Of a stretch of DNA of 64,000 nucleotides, positions 15,493-23,985 are shown in pieces; position 1 is the first letter of the stretch, and each line of letters begins with the position of its first letter. Source of the stretch: Pseudohoeflea suaedae (GTDB lineage Bacteria > Pseudomonadota > Alphaproteobacteria > Rhizobiales > Rhizobiaceae). The stretch spans positions 620,001 through 684,000 of the forward strand of contig NZ_SMSI01000001.1 in NCBI RefSeq assembly GCF_004354915.1, in the 5' to 3' direction. A program made the position numbers and the translations under genes. The notes below the pieces were generated by a model that did no database searches, was not told where the DNA came from, and worked only from the letters and a program-made list of their open reading frames with translations.

Positions 15493-16462
15493 GTAGGCTT
15501 CTTGCAACGGCCTCAGCCATTGACGGCGGGACGGCCTCGCTCACTTGGTCGATTTGCGACGATAGCGACCCGAGAAGCTCGTATGAGTGCGGAAATCCCT
15601 GCAGTAGCATCGCTTCATACACGCTTAGTCGGCGGTGGCAGTCTGGATGAACATGGACTTCGCGATGGCCATAGGCGACGGTAATGCTCGGCTTTTCCCA
15701 TGCCAGTGTCTTAAAACTGCGGTTGCTGCTGTCTCCCGAGCGCAAACTACCATTCTTGAACCGAGCTGACCGAGGAGCCATGCACCAATGATTACGGTGG
15801 TAAGGAAAAGCTGACGGATTAGCGTTCTTTGAGTAATAGAACGGCTCTGGAAGCCCCCTAAGAACCGTAGAAATTGCGGGTCCCCTCTCCACTTCAGGTG
15901 ATTTTTCTGGTCCCGGCCACACCGTCTCGCCGAGCAGAGACTTATTTAAACCGACGATGAACAGACGCTCGCGCTTCTGAGGGGTGCCGTAGTCTGCCGC
16001 GTTTAAGAGCTGTTCGGAAACAAAAAAGCCCGCATCAGCTAGCGCATCCTTGAAGATGATCAGTCTGTGAGCATGCAGTTCACTGCGGAGACCTTTAACA
16101 TTCTCCATAACGAAGAAACTGACAGGGTTGCGCGCGTTGAGCTTTTTTAGAAGCTTCGCATAAACGAGTGGTAGCTGATGTCGTGGGTCGGTTTCCGTAA
16201 TGGCGCGATTGGCTTGGCTGAAGCTCTGACAGGGTGGTCCGCCAATAACGCCTTCTGGCGCAAATTCGGAGCCCCATAAGTCATCGAGCTTTTCGAGTGT
16301 GAGATCGTTCACGTCGAAACAATGACCGTGCTTGTCAGTTCGATTATGGTTGTAGGTGCGAACGCTATCTGCCTTCTTGTCGAAGGCTAAGCCGATCTCG
16401 AAATTGGCGTTCTCAAACCCCAGATCCATACCGCCGGCGCCGCAAAAAAGGCTCAGTAGCAA
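15443..16462 (-). CDS. DNA (cytosine-5)-methyltransferase
   Basis: 339 aa, full length for a small C5 methylase. Motif I SLFCGAGGMDLGFENA lies at the very N-terminus. Motif IV GGPPCQSFSQANR holds the catalytic Cys. Motif VI is VMENVKGL, motif VIII DYGTPQKRERLFIVG, and motif X lies near VPPSMAEAVARSLL. The region about 200-260 (PFYYSKNANPSAFPYHRNHW) would be the target-recognition domain; the target sequence is unknown. The start is a TTG at 16460-16462 with AGAGGAG seven bases upstream. No Vsr or classical restriction endonuclease is adjacent. It converges on, and overlaps by 50 bp, the 431-aa partner gene. Confidence 0.94.
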   Translation of the reverse strand: MLLSLFCGAGGMDLGFENANFEIGLAFDKKADSVRTYNHNRTDKHGHCFDVNDLTLEKLDDLWGSEFAPEGVIGGPPCQSFSQANRAITETDPRHQLPLVYAKLLKKLNARNPVSFFVMENVKGLRSELHAHRLIIFKDALADAGFFVSEQLLNAADYGTPQKRERLFIVGLNKSLLGETVWPGPEKSPEVERGPAISTVLRGLPEPFYYSKNANPSAFPYHRNHWCMAPRSARFKNGSLRSGDSSNRSFKTLAWEKPSITVAYGHREVHVHPDCHRRLSVYEAMLLQGFPHSYELLGSLSSQIDQVSEAVPPSMAEAVARSLLKHLSPEEGLENDEAA

Positions 16463-16627
16463 ATGTTCACTCCTCTGCGCCTGCGGCGGTGCTTCTCGCG
16501 AGTTCGAAGGTTAGCCCGGTTTTGACTTGGAATCCAGAACATTGGGGGGCACTACGCCGCCGTCCAGCGGAGATCTTGCATATCGCATTTCCCTGCATGA
16601 GTGGCGCATGGTGTACCGCTTAAAGTA

Positions 16628-16966
16628 TCAGTTCTCAGTGGTAAATGACTGAAGCGTCCACAGGCATCGCATTTCGCTGGCAGGTCGAAGGCATTGCAGT
16701 CCGAGGACTTCCAGATCCTCTCGATATACAATCTGTCCTGCTTTGAACTCACGGCAAAGATCGAAAATCACCGCATTAGTGATCGCCTTCGTCAATGCTT
16801 CCCGGTCCCCCTCGATAGAGTAGGTAAACAGCTTCTCCGCATAGTGTTTGTCAAAGCACCCTAGGCCGCTCTTGGTTATTTTAATGGGGTCGGAATGCGC
16901 TGTCGATGTAGTCATCCCTATCGCCATTATGGAGAAAGCTACAGCCGGGATGAAATTGCATCTCAT
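16628..16966 (-). CDS. Small secreted hypothetical protein
   Basis: 112 aa with a plausible signal peptide: MRC start, hydrophobic FIPAVAFSIMAIGM, likely cut near STAHS-DP. The mature part has four Cys and the motif GDREALTKAITNAVIFDLCR followed by FKAGQIVYRED. This resembles small periplasmic hypothetical proteins common in rhizobia. Its start overlaps the integrase stop by four bases, so it is probably translated from the integrase transcript. Function unknown. Confidence 0.55.
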   Translation of the reverse strand: MRCNFIPAVAFSIMAIGMTTSTAHSDPIKITKSGLGCFDKHYAEKLFTYSIEGDREALTKAITNAVIFDLCREFKAGQIVYREDLEVLGLQCLRPASEMRCLWTLQSFTTEN

Positions 16967-18270
16967 GAAGATCGCTCTACTGACGTTAGCGGGATCACAT
17001 TTTCAGACCGGCTTTCACCGCTGACGATCTCGGTCAAAAGCGCGCCCCATGCGTCTAGGGCGCGGCGTTTCTCGGCGAGGTAATCGTAAAGGTCATAGTG
17101 GCGGCCGGTGACGACGGCGGAGCCGCCCGTGTCGCCGCTGTGAGCCAGAACCTGGGAAACGACAAACCGCGGGATCCCGATCCGTTCGCTGGTCAGGTTC
17201 GTTGCCCCGGTGCGCCGAAAATCGTGAGGTGTCGCGCGAGGGATCTTCAGAGCGCTGGTCAGTCGGCTCATGGCGCGCGTGAACGCGTGCCGGTCGAAGT
17301 GTCCCCTTTCCTCGGCGCTGGATTTGAAGACATGCCCTTCTGCGCCCATCGCTTCCTTTGCTTTGAACAGCAAACCGGTCGCGATATCGCTCAGGGGGAC
17401 AACGTGCGGACGCTTTCCTTTCATGCGGGTGGCTGGCACGGTCCAAAGCCGTCTGTCCAGATCGATTTCGTCCCAATGCGCACCAATCACCTCGCCGCCG
17501 CGCTGTAGGGTTGCGAGAGCGAAGCGGAGAGCAATTCCCATTTCGATGGACAGTGCAAGCTTCTCCACCGCGCCCGGCTGTGCGCAGGCGCGCCAGATCG
17601 CGCGGATTTCGTCATCGTCCAGCACCCTCTCTCGAGGCGTCGGGGTGATCACGGCGATATCGTGGGCTGGGTTGGCGGGGATCAGGTCTTTGGAGAGAGC
17701 GTAGCTCATGAGCTGCCGAATGACGTTCCGAGCGTGCCGGCCGTTCGACGGGGCCTTCTTTGAGAGCCGCGAAACCAGCGCCTGGATGTCCGCCCGTTTG
17801 ATGTCGGCAAGGGGTAGGGCGCCCATGTCCTTCTTGATCAGCTTGTCGAAAACCCGGCGTTCCTCGCGGAGCGTCGAGTCCCGCTTGGCTCCGCGGGCGT
17901 TGGGGCGGTGAAGTCCTAGTGTGGCATCTGCGAAGTAGGATTCGGCGAGCCCCTCCAGCGTTCTCAGGCGCTTCGTCATTGCCTCAGCGCGCGCCAGTCG
18001 GGTATCTTGAACGAGATCCGCGCCTCCGGCGACCGCGCCTTTGATCTTACGAGCCTCTTCGCGCGCTCTGGAAAGCGAGATCGACGGAAAGGGGCCTATC
18101 GACTTGCGCCGGTGTTCGCCGGATGCGTTCACGTAGCGAACGGACCAAGAGCGTTTGCCCTTTTCCGTCACCCGAAAGATCAGGCCGGATTCCTCATCAT
18201 CACGCAACTCGAGCCTTTTGCCTTTCTCAGGCATCGATCGCTTGAGGAGGTCAGTCGTCAACTTGGCCAC
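16963..18270 (-). CDS. int: Tyrosine site-specific recombinase (integrase, P4-type)
   Basis: 435 aa. The N-terminal DUF4102-type arm-binding domain (LELRDDEESGLIFRVTEKGK, RRKSIGPFPSISLSRAREEA) is followed by a SAM-like core-binding domain and the catalytic domain. Visible catalytic residues: Arg in ATLQRGGEVIGAHW, Lys in RMKGKRPHVVPLS, His-x-x-Arg in TPHDFRRTGATNL, His in VSQVLAHSGDTGG, and Tyr in GRHYDLYDYLAEKRRAL. It reads inward from the right border; its 5' end is 157 bp from attR. It should integrate the island at the tRNA-Arg 3' end. Full length and intact, so the island may still be mobile. Confidence 0.95.
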   Translation of the reverse strand: MAKLTTDLLKRSMPEKGKRLELRDDEESGLIFRVTEKGKRSWSVRYVNASGEHRRKSIGPFPSISLSRAREEARKIKGAVAGGADLVQDTRLARAEAMTKRLRTLEGLAESYFADATLGLHRPNARGAKRDSTLREERRVFDKLIKKDMGALPLADIKRADIQALVSRLSKKAPSNGRHARNVIRQLMSYALSKDLIPANPAHDIAVITPTPRERVLDDDEIRAIWRACAQPGAVEKLALSIEMGIALRFALATLQRGGEVIGAHWDEIDLDRRLWTVPATRMKGKRPHVVPLSDIATGLLFKAKEAMGAEGHVFKSSAEERGHFDRHAFTRAMSRLTSALKIPRATPHDFRRTGATNLTSERIGIPRFVVSQVLAHSGDTGGSAVVTGRHYDLYDYLAEKRRALDAWGALLTEIVSGESRSENVIPLTSVERSS

Positions 18271-18279
18271 TCAAAACTC

Positions 18280-18300
18280 CTGGGGCAATTCTGGGGCAAT
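18280..18300 (+). promoter_or_regulatory. Putative integrase arm-type sites, right end
   Basis: CTGGGGCAA at 18280 and again at 18291, 11 bp apart, same orientation and spacing as CGGGGGCAA at 6341 and 6352. They lie just upstream of the integrase start, so they could also serve in autoregulation of int. Confidence 0.5.
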
Positions 18301-18426
18301 AGATATCCGCTCTCTTTTGCATTAGTTTGCACTCTACTGCACCCTACGCGAGATCGCAATTGTCGAATAAACAAGGAGTTAGAAGTTGAACGCCATCTAC
18401 CAGCATTCGCCTGCACAGAATGACCT

Positions 18427-18480
18427 CCAGACTACGAATCTGGGGGTCAGGAGTTCGAATCTCTTCGGGTGCGCCATTTC
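18427..18480 (+). repeat. Right attachment site (attR), 54 bp
   Basis: Perfect copy of 6234-6287: anticodon arm, variable arm, T-arm and 3' acceptor strand of tRNA-Arg. The 5' half of the tRNA is absent here, so this is not a second tRNA gene. Confidence 0.95.
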
Positions 18481-18810
18481 ACGTAAATTCGCGATGCGAA
18501 ATGTGGAAGGCGTCTTCCTCGGGGTTTCGGCGGCAATCGTTTGGAACAGGCGATGAGAGCCGTTCGAACGAATTTTGCCCGGGCGCCATTTTTTTCTCCA
18601 CCTTCTGTGCTCCTTGCGGTCTGCGACGTCGGGTGTTTGAATCGCTTCTCAGGCTCACAGGTCGCGTTACGAACCACACAAGGATGACATCTGCCCGACC
18701 CGCTCTATCTTGGAGGCTGATCTCCCGTCCGGTCTTCCGAGGCCATGGCTCCGAGGTCCGGTATTGCGGCAGCCGGCGCTGCGAAATTATGAGCGAAAGA
18801 CTGAAACTCA
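18481..18810. other. Intergenic region right of the island
   Basis: 330 bp of host sequence between attR and the response regulator. No convincing gene or RNA. Before insertion it would have followed tRNA-Arg directly; GCCATTTTTTTCTCC near 18590 could have served as a terminator element. The promoter of the polysaccharide locus must lie here, but I cannot place it. Confidence 0.4.
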
Positions 18811-19194
18811 ATGACAGACCATCTGATCCTGTACGTCGATGACGAAGACGATATCCGTGAAATCGCGGAAATGGCTCTGGCCTTGGAGCCGGCGTTCAGG
18901 GTTGCCACTGCCGCGTCCGGAGCCGAGGCCCTGGAAAGGGCGAGGGGCGAACGGCCTGACCTTATCCTGCTCGATGTCATGATGCCGGGAATGGACGGGC
19001 CCGCCACGCTTTCCAGCCTGCGGGACGACGAGACCACGTCCGGCGTCCCCGTGGTCTTCATTACGGCGCGCACCCAGGCGCATGAGGTGGAGCGGTTTCT
19101 CGCCCTCGGTGCCGTCGGCGTGATCGCCAAGCCCTTTGACCCGATGGCTTTGGCGGGAGAGGCCATGCGCTATCTGACGGCAGGACGAGATTGA
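18811..19194 (+). CDS. Single-domain response regulator (receiver)
   Basis: 127 aa receiver with no output domain. Acidic pocket DDEDD near the N-terminus, phospho-acceptor Asp in LILLDVMMPGMDGP, Thr/Ser in VVFITART, and Lys in GVIAKPFDP. Likely a phosphate shuttle or protein-interaction switch. It is the first gene of the polysaccharide locus and overlaps the next start (ATTGA). Opposite-strand HPt and hybrid kinase genes at 25.4-29.5 kb are plausible phosphodonors. Confidence 0.92.
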   Translation: MTDHLILYVDDEDDIREIAEMALALEPAFRVATAASGAEALERARGERPDLILLDVMMPGMDGPATLSSLRDDETTSGVPVVFITARTQAHEVERFLALGAVGVIAKPFDPMALAGEAMRYLTAGRD

Positions 19195-20825
19195 GCAGAC
19201 GGGCGCCAGGGCCGAGCCGGTTGCAGTTCGGCCTTGCGCTTCTCGTTGCTTTGCTTTCATCACGGTCGGAGGCGCAGGATGCAAGGGAAGAGCGTCCGGC
19301 AAGTGGGGCTGCAATGAACGAAGTCTGGTCCGCACGCATCCCGAAGTTTGAGAAACTGCCCACGCGGATCATCGTGGAGGGCGTCGATCAGGCGGGCATG
19401 TTCCGTCCGTTGCGCGCGGCAATCCCCGAAGCGGGTGAAATGTCACCTGCGCCGCTTCCCCTGCCCATCGGCACAGATCTGCTCGCGGATGCCGCTACGC
19501 GTGTGTTCGGGCTCGAGGAGCGGGCGACCGTCACCACGGGATCGACGGGCTCTCTTGTCATGGAGTGCAAGGCCGGTTCCGCTCCGGCCGGACTTCTGGT
19601 GAGTGCAGGCAACGCCTATGTGCCGAGAGAAGTGCCCATGAGGCTTCTCGTCCGATCGGAGGGGGAGGGCGGATTTGCGGTCGCCGTCGTCGACCGCGCG
19701 ACCGGGGAAAACGTATGGGCGTCGGCCGAGATCACGGATGCCGAGACGGTCCTGGCCTTGCCGAGCCGGTCATGGGCGCAAAAGGACCTGCCCGACATCC
19801 GCATCCTGTGCCCCTCGTCCTCGGGCAGGATCGAAATACGGTCGGCGCGTCTCGATGTGCCGGAGGGTGGCAGCGTTCCGGCCGGAGCGGGAGCCTGGAT
19901 GTGGAACGCGGCCGATGCGCTGGAGGCGGATGGGCAGCTTGAAGATCGCCTCGAAGCCGGCGGCATCGACCAGGTCTATCTCCAGCTTCCTGTCGCCGGG
20001 AATTCGGTCGTTCATCAAACGGATCTCCGTGCATTGATCGAGCGCTTGCGCAAGCGAAACATCGATACGATTGCAGTTGAAGGTGATCCGGAAATGGTCT
20101 CTCGGGACGGACGCCTGCACGCGCTTTCGCGAGCCTCGGCGATCTCCGGGTTCATCGGCGGTTCGTCCGCAAGGCAAAGTTTGGCCGGCGTCCAGTATGA
20201 TATCGAGCCCTACCTCGGCGGTTCTCATGTGAATCCGGAAGAGATGTGGGATGAGTGGAAGGCGACGATCAGGGCGCTGGCCGATGAGATCGGCAGTCCG
20301 GTCTCGGTCGTCGTGCCCTTCTGGATGCAGGCCAGCGATGCCGGCATTCGTGCCCTCGACGATCTCGACGGCCAAATCGCGGAAATCGTCGTGATGGCTT
20401 ACCGCACGGACGAAATCTCCCTTTGGCAGATTTGCGAGCCATGGCTTGCATATGGGGCCGACCGGAACCGGGCTGTCAGGATCGCGCTCGAGAACGGCAT
20501 CCTGGAAAAGGAGTGGCACAGAACATACAGGCGGGCCGAAAAGGGCCCTCTTGTCCTGGAAATTGATGTGGATGGCACGCCGATGGTCAGCCTTGGCAAC
20601 GTCTCGTTAACCATGAATGGAGAACATTGGTGGTATGACCTGTCCCATGAGGTTGTCATCGATCCCCGCCGGATCAGCTTCATGGGAGATGCGGCAACGA
20701 TGTCGGCGCTCGCAGCTCGAGTGGCCCCTGAGTTCGCTGCCTGGAAATCTTTCACGGGATTTGCTTTCCACGGACTCGATATGAAAGCGGAAGCCGCAGC
20801 TTCCAGTAGAGAGACAACAAAATAG
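19191..20825 (+). CDS. Secreted TIM-barrel-like protein, possible polysaccharide-modifying hydrolase
   Basis: 544 aa. A signal peptide (LQFGLALLVALLSSRSEAQ) precedes a beta-rich N-terminal half. The C-terminal half (about 235-500) reads like a glycoside-hydrolase barrel: IDQVYLQLPV, NIDTIAVEGDPEM, LAGVQYDIEPYLGGS (acidic pair at a strand end), SVVVPFWMQAS, AEIVVMAYRTDE. No family is assigned. Its place between two receivers and ahead of an outer-membrane barrel and a GT2 synthase is like the PgaB position in poly-N-acetylglucosamine loci (inference). It starts with TTG at 19191, overlapping the regulator stop, after AGGACGAGA. Confidence 0.7.
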   Translation: MSRRAPGPSRLQFGLALLVALLSSRSEAQDAREERPASGAAMNEVWSARIPKFEKLPTRIIVEGVDQAGMFRPLRAAIPEAGEMSPAPLPLPIGTDLLADAATRVFGLEERATVTTGSTGSLVMECKAGSAPAGLLVSAGNAYVPREVPMRLLVRSEGEGGFAVAVVDRATGENVWASAEITDAETVLALPSRSWAQKDLPDIRILCPSSSGRIEIRSARLDVPEGGSVPAGAGAWMWNAADALEADGQLEDRLEAGGIDQVYLQLPVAGNSVVHQTDLRALIERLRKRNIDTIAVEGDPEMVSRDGRLHALSRASAISGFIGGSSARQSLAGVQYDIEPYLGGSHVNPEEMWDEWKATIRALADEIGSPVSVVVPFWMQASDAGIRALDDLDGQIAEIVVMAYRTDEISLWQICEPWLAYGADRNRAVRIALENGILEKEWHRTYRRAEKGPLVLEIDVDGTPMVSLGNVSLTMNGEHWWYDLSHEVVIDPRRISFMGDAATMSALAARVAPEFAAWKSFTGFAFHGLDMKAEAAASSRETTK

Positions 20826-20842
20826 TGAGGGAGTCTGAGGCT

Positions 20843-21211
20843 ATGCATACGATTCTCATCTGCGACGACGACACGCTCATCCTCGAACTCATGGAGTTCC
20901 GCCTTCAGGCCAAGGGGTATACGGTCATCAAGGCCGAGGATGGTGAGCAAGCCTTGAAGCAAACTGCCGAAGCCCGGCCTTCGCTGGTCGTACTCGATGC
21001 GATGATGCCGAAGCTCGACGGCTTTCAGGTCCTGTCGCGGCTGAAGGCAAATGAGGACCTCAGGCATATCCCGGTCATCATGCTGACGGCACGCAAGGGC
21101 GAGCAGGAAATCGTCTCCGCGCTGGAGCGCGGCGCCGAAGACTACCTCGTGAAACCGTTCATTCCGGACGAGCTGATGACCCGGCTCTCCAAGATCCTCT
21201 CGAAGAAGTAG
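20843..21211 (+). CDS. Single-domain response regulator (PleD/CheY-type receiver)
   Basis: 122 aa. Receiver signature: ILICDDDTLILELMEF, phosphorylation Asp in LVVLDAMMPKLDGF, Thr in VIMLTARKGE, Lys in DYLVKPFIPDEL. No output domain. ATG at 20843 with GAGG before it is preferred to the GTG at 20825 that overlaps the previous stop. Second lone receiver of the locus; its stop is 6 bp before the barrel gene, so it is co-transcribed. Confidence 0.92.
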   Translation: MHTILICDDDTLILELMEFRLQAKGYTVIKAEDGEQALKQTAEARPSLVVLDAMMPKLDGFQVLSRLKANEDLRHIPVIMLTARKGEQEIVSALERGAEDYLVKPFIPDELMTRLSKILSKK

Positions 21212-21217
21212 AAGCCG

Positions 21218-22948
21218 ATGGGCCGCGCCACCCGCATCATCGTTGCCGGATCTCTCCTCGCCATGGCGATGTATTCGCCCGCCGGCGCCCAGACCGCCGA
21301 CGAACTCTATGCGCAGGCGGTGGAGGCCCGCAAGGCGGGGGCGACCGAGGACGCGACGTCACTGCTGCGACGCGCCCTCGAACTTGAACCCGACAATGCG
21401 GATGCGCTCGTCCAGCTCGGTTTCGCGCTCCTCGCCGCAGATGATCGGGAAGGTGCCAGATCGGCCTTTGATAAAGTCCTTTCCATCGCGCCTGGCTATA
21501 CCGATGCCAAGTTCGGGCTTGCGCAGCTCGCCTTCCGGGACGGCGATCTCGTGAAGGCGGACGCGCTGAACCGCGAGGTCCTGAGCGCTCAGCCGGACTA
21601 TGCGGATGCCGCGGAACTCGCGGAGCGGATCAGCAGGGCGCGTGCCGGCGTGATCGACAGCAAGCCCGTTCGGTCTCCGGTCGTGAAAACGGCCGCGCCC
21701 CTGCGTGCCGAACCGCGGCCGACGGCTCTCGAACGTGCGACGGCACTGAGGCTCGAGGGGCGTTTCGCACTCGCGGAGGCTGAGTATCGTCGCGCACTGG
21801 CCGCGGATCCCGGCAATACCGACGCGCTGGTGGGACTGGGTCTGGTCCTTGCCGTCAACGGCGATCCGGATGAAGCTCAGCGCCTTTTCCTGCGCACTCT
21901 CGACATCGCTCCCAGCTATATCGACGCGCGGGCCGGACTGCTGCGTCTGGCGCTGGCGCGCGATGACGTGCCGGGCGCAAGGGGAATCGTCGACGACCTG
22001 AGCGTTGCCGAGCGGGAAAACGCGGATATCGCGGTTCTGGCCGGGCGCCTCCTCATGCGCGAACACAGCTATCGGCAGGCTCGGGACATGTTCCAGAGCG
22101 TTCTGGAGCGGGATCCGTCCAATGCGGATGCGCTCATCGGACTGGGCGACGCTCAACAAGCGCTCGGCCAATACAGTTCCTCACGCGCGACATTTGAAAA
22201 GGCCCGGGCGCTCGACCCCGGGTCGCAGGCGGTTCTGGATCGGATGACGCTTGCCGACCAGCCGAACTGGCGACTGGATCTCGGCACCGAATACAGTACG
22301 CTGTCGGGCGACCGGCCGTCATGGACAGACACCATTGCAGCGGCCTCCTATCGCCTGCGCCCCGATACGACATTGACGGTGTCGGGACGCCTCGCGACGC
22401 GCGGCGACGTCGAGGATGTTCAGCTCGGCCTCAGGGTCGACCACCGGTTCAGCACGATCGTGTCGGCCCATGGCGGGATCTCCGTCACGCCCGACGGCGA
22501 CTTTCTTCCGGATGCGACGATCGCCGGCGGGCTGCGGATCGACATTCCCACCGATACATCGGTCTCGCCCTTTCTTGACGTGGATCTCAGACATGACCGC
22601 TATTCCGCGGACTCGATCACCACGCTTGCGCCCGGCGTCGGTGTGCAGCTCGGCACCCGGGTGACGCTGTACGGACGGTGGATCCATTCGGCGAGCCAGA
22701 GCGGGGCGACGGCAGACGGCTATCTGGTCCGCGCCGACGTCAATCCGTTCGACCGGTTGGGGTTTTTCGTCGGCTACAGCGACGCGCCGGAGATCGACAG
22801 CGCCGCGCTGATCGACACGCAAACCTGGTTTGTCGGCGCCTCGCTCGACTTGGCGGAGGGACTGGCCTTCAGGATCAACTACTCCAACGAGAGCAGGACC
22901 GCATTCGACAGGAAGACTGTCGGTGCAGGACTGTCCTACCGGTTTTGA
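21218..22948 (+). CDS. TPR protein with C-terminal outer-membrane beta-barrel (YaiO-like)
   Basis: 576 aa. Signal peptide with cleavage after YSPAGAQ. Tetratricopeptide repeats fill about residues 25-345 (for example DATSLLRRALELEPDNADAL, AEAEYRRALAADPGNTDALV, ARDMFQSVLERDPSNADALI), with an Ala/Pro linker near 155. The last 220 residues are alternating beta strands ending in the outer-membrane signature GAGLSYRF with terminal Phe. This is the PgaA/BcsC/AlgK-AlgE arrangement: periplasmic TPR scaffold plus export pore. It very likely exports the polymer made by the GT2 synthase downstream. Confidence 0.85.
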   Translation: MGRATRIIVAGSLLAMAMYSPAGAQTADELYAQAVEARKAGATEDATSLLRRALELEPDNADALVQLGFALLAADDREGARSAFDKVLSIAPGYTDAKFGLAQLAFRDGDLVKADALNREVLSAQPDYADAAELAERISRARAGVIDSKPVRSPVVKTAAPLRAEPRPTALERATALRLEGRFALAEAEYRRALAADPGNTDALVGLGLVLAVNGDPDEAQRLFLRTLDIAPSYIDARAGLLRLALARDDVPGARGIVDDLSVAERENADIAVLAGRLLMREHSYRQARDMFQSVLERDPSNADALIGLGDAQQALGQYSSSRATFEKARALDPGSQAVLDRMTLADQPNWRLDLGTEYSTLSGDRPSWTDTIAAASYRLRPDTTLTVSGRLATRGDVEDVQLGLRVDHRFSTIVSAHGGISVTPDGDFLPDATIAGGLRIDIPTDTSVSPFLDVDLRHDRYSADSITTLAPGVGVQLGTRVTLYGRWIHSASQSGATADGYLVRADVNPFDRLGFFVGYSDAPEIDSAALIDTQTWFVGASLDLAEGLAFRINYSNESRTAFDRKTVGAGLSYRF

Positions 22949-22950
22949 CG

Positions 22951-23985
22951 ATGTTGAGATTGGTCTGGTCGTTATCAATCGCGCTCGCGCTCACGTCCAT
23001 CTTCGTCATGCTCGTACTTATCGTGCGGCGGGTCATCGTCACGAGATTGGAGAAGAACCGGAACGCCGCCAAGGCCAGACTGAACGCGGCATTGATCCGT
23101 TTTACCGCCGATGAGGACAAGGAGAAGGTTCTGGCGTCGCTGTCGGGCATTCCGAAGACCGTGATAGCCGATGCCGGTTTCGAATTTCTCGCGCTGTTGC
23201 GCGGAAACGAGCGGCGCGAGATCGAGGAAGTCTTCGCTGAGATCGGGATCCAGCGGGTCATTCGCAAGCAGCTGAGGCAGGGCAACCGGTCCCAACGCAT
23301 TTTTGCGGCAGAACGTCTGACGGCTTTTCCCGCAGCCGAGACCAACCGCGCCCTGCTGGCCGCTCTGCGCGACCGTTCGCGCCAGGTGCGTATTGCCGCG
23401 GCGATTGCCTTGGGCGAAATGCAGGCCTTGCCGCCTCTCGCCGACGTCATGAACATGATCGGCTATCGTGGCCAGCGTTCGGCACGGATCGTCGACCTGT
23501 TTCAGACGCTCGGGGCCGAACGCTCCGAAGAACTGCGAAGCGTCGCGCTGGATATCCGTGCCAATGCCCTGATGCGCTCTGCGGCGATTGCCGTGCTTGG
23601 CCAGACGGGCGACTACAGTCACCTGGCCTTCATTCGCGAGATGACCCGCGACGAATCGGCCGATATCGCCGCAGCGGCCGTCAACGCGGTCGGACGGCTG
23701 GCGCATCCCTCGTCGGCCCCGACCGTCATCGAGGCGCTCAGGCATGCGGACTGGCGCGTCAGATCGGAAGCCGCCCAGGCGGTTCGTCTGGTCGGCGCCC
23801 GGGATGCGATTCCGGAACTCACAACTCTCCTGGAAGACGCCGAATGGCCGGTGAGATACTGGGCGGCGCATGCGCTTCACGCGTTCGGCCAGGAGGGTAT
23901 CGACATGCTCCGTTCGATCGCCGAGGGCGACCCGTCGCGCAGTCAGCGCACGGCTTCGATGGTCATGGCGGAGGACGCGGCATGA
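22951..23985 (+). CDS. Membrane-anchored HEAT-repeat protein
   Basis: 344 aa. One N-terminal transmembrane helix (LVWSLSIALALTSIFVMLVL) followed by a basic stop and helical repeats. HEAT/PBS-lyase-type units are evident from about residue 125: RQVRIAAAIALGEMQ, MRSAAIAVLGQTGDYSHLAF, DIAAAAVNAVGRLAHPSSAP, WRVRSEAAQAVRLVGARDAI, WPVRYWAAHALHAFGQEGID. Probably a cytoplasmic scaffold. It lies 2 bp after the barrel gene and overlaps the synthase by ATGA. A role as adaptor between receivers and synthase is attractive but unproven. Confidence 0.8.
   Translation: MLRLVWSLSIALALTSIFVMLVLIVRRVIVTRLEKNRNAAKARLNAALIRFTADEDKEKVLASLSGIPKTVIADAGFEFLALLRGNERREIEEVFAEIGIQRVIRKQLRQGNRSQRIFAAERLTAFPAAETNRALLAALRDRSRQVRIAAAIALGEMQALPPLADVMNMIGYRGQRSARIVDLFQTLGAERSEELRSVALDIRANALMRSAAIAVLGQTGDYSHLAFIREMTRDESADIAAAAVNAVGRLAHPSSAPTVIEALRHADWRVRSEAAQAVRLVGARDAIPELTTLLEDAEWPVRYWAAHALHAFGQEGIDMLRSIAEGDPSRSQRTASMVMAEDAA

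Larger units (their letters stand above)
6234..18480. mobile_element. tRNA-Arg-integrated genomic island (12.2 kb)
   Basis: Bounded by two perfect 54-bp copies of the tRNA-Arg 3' half plus downstream bases (6234-6287 and 18427-18480). A tyrosine recombinase gene lies at the far end, reading inward from the right border. The cargo is an excisionase-like AlpA protein, small overlapping genes, a tape-measure-like protein, an XRE regulator and a GHKL-ATPase/unknown/C5-methyltransferase set with lower GC than the flanks. There is no conjugation machinery and no phage capsid, terminase or lysis gene, so it is an integrative element or satellite-like island rather than a prophage. The host tRNA is restored at the left border. 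Confidence 0.93.

Noticed and set aside
18427-18480. Second tRNA-Arg gene
   Set aside because: Only the 3' half is present; the acceptor 5' strand and D-arm are missing. It is the right att repeat.
6234-18480. Prophage
   Set aside because: Only one tape-measure-like gene; no terminase, portal, capsid, tail tube, lysis or replication genes.
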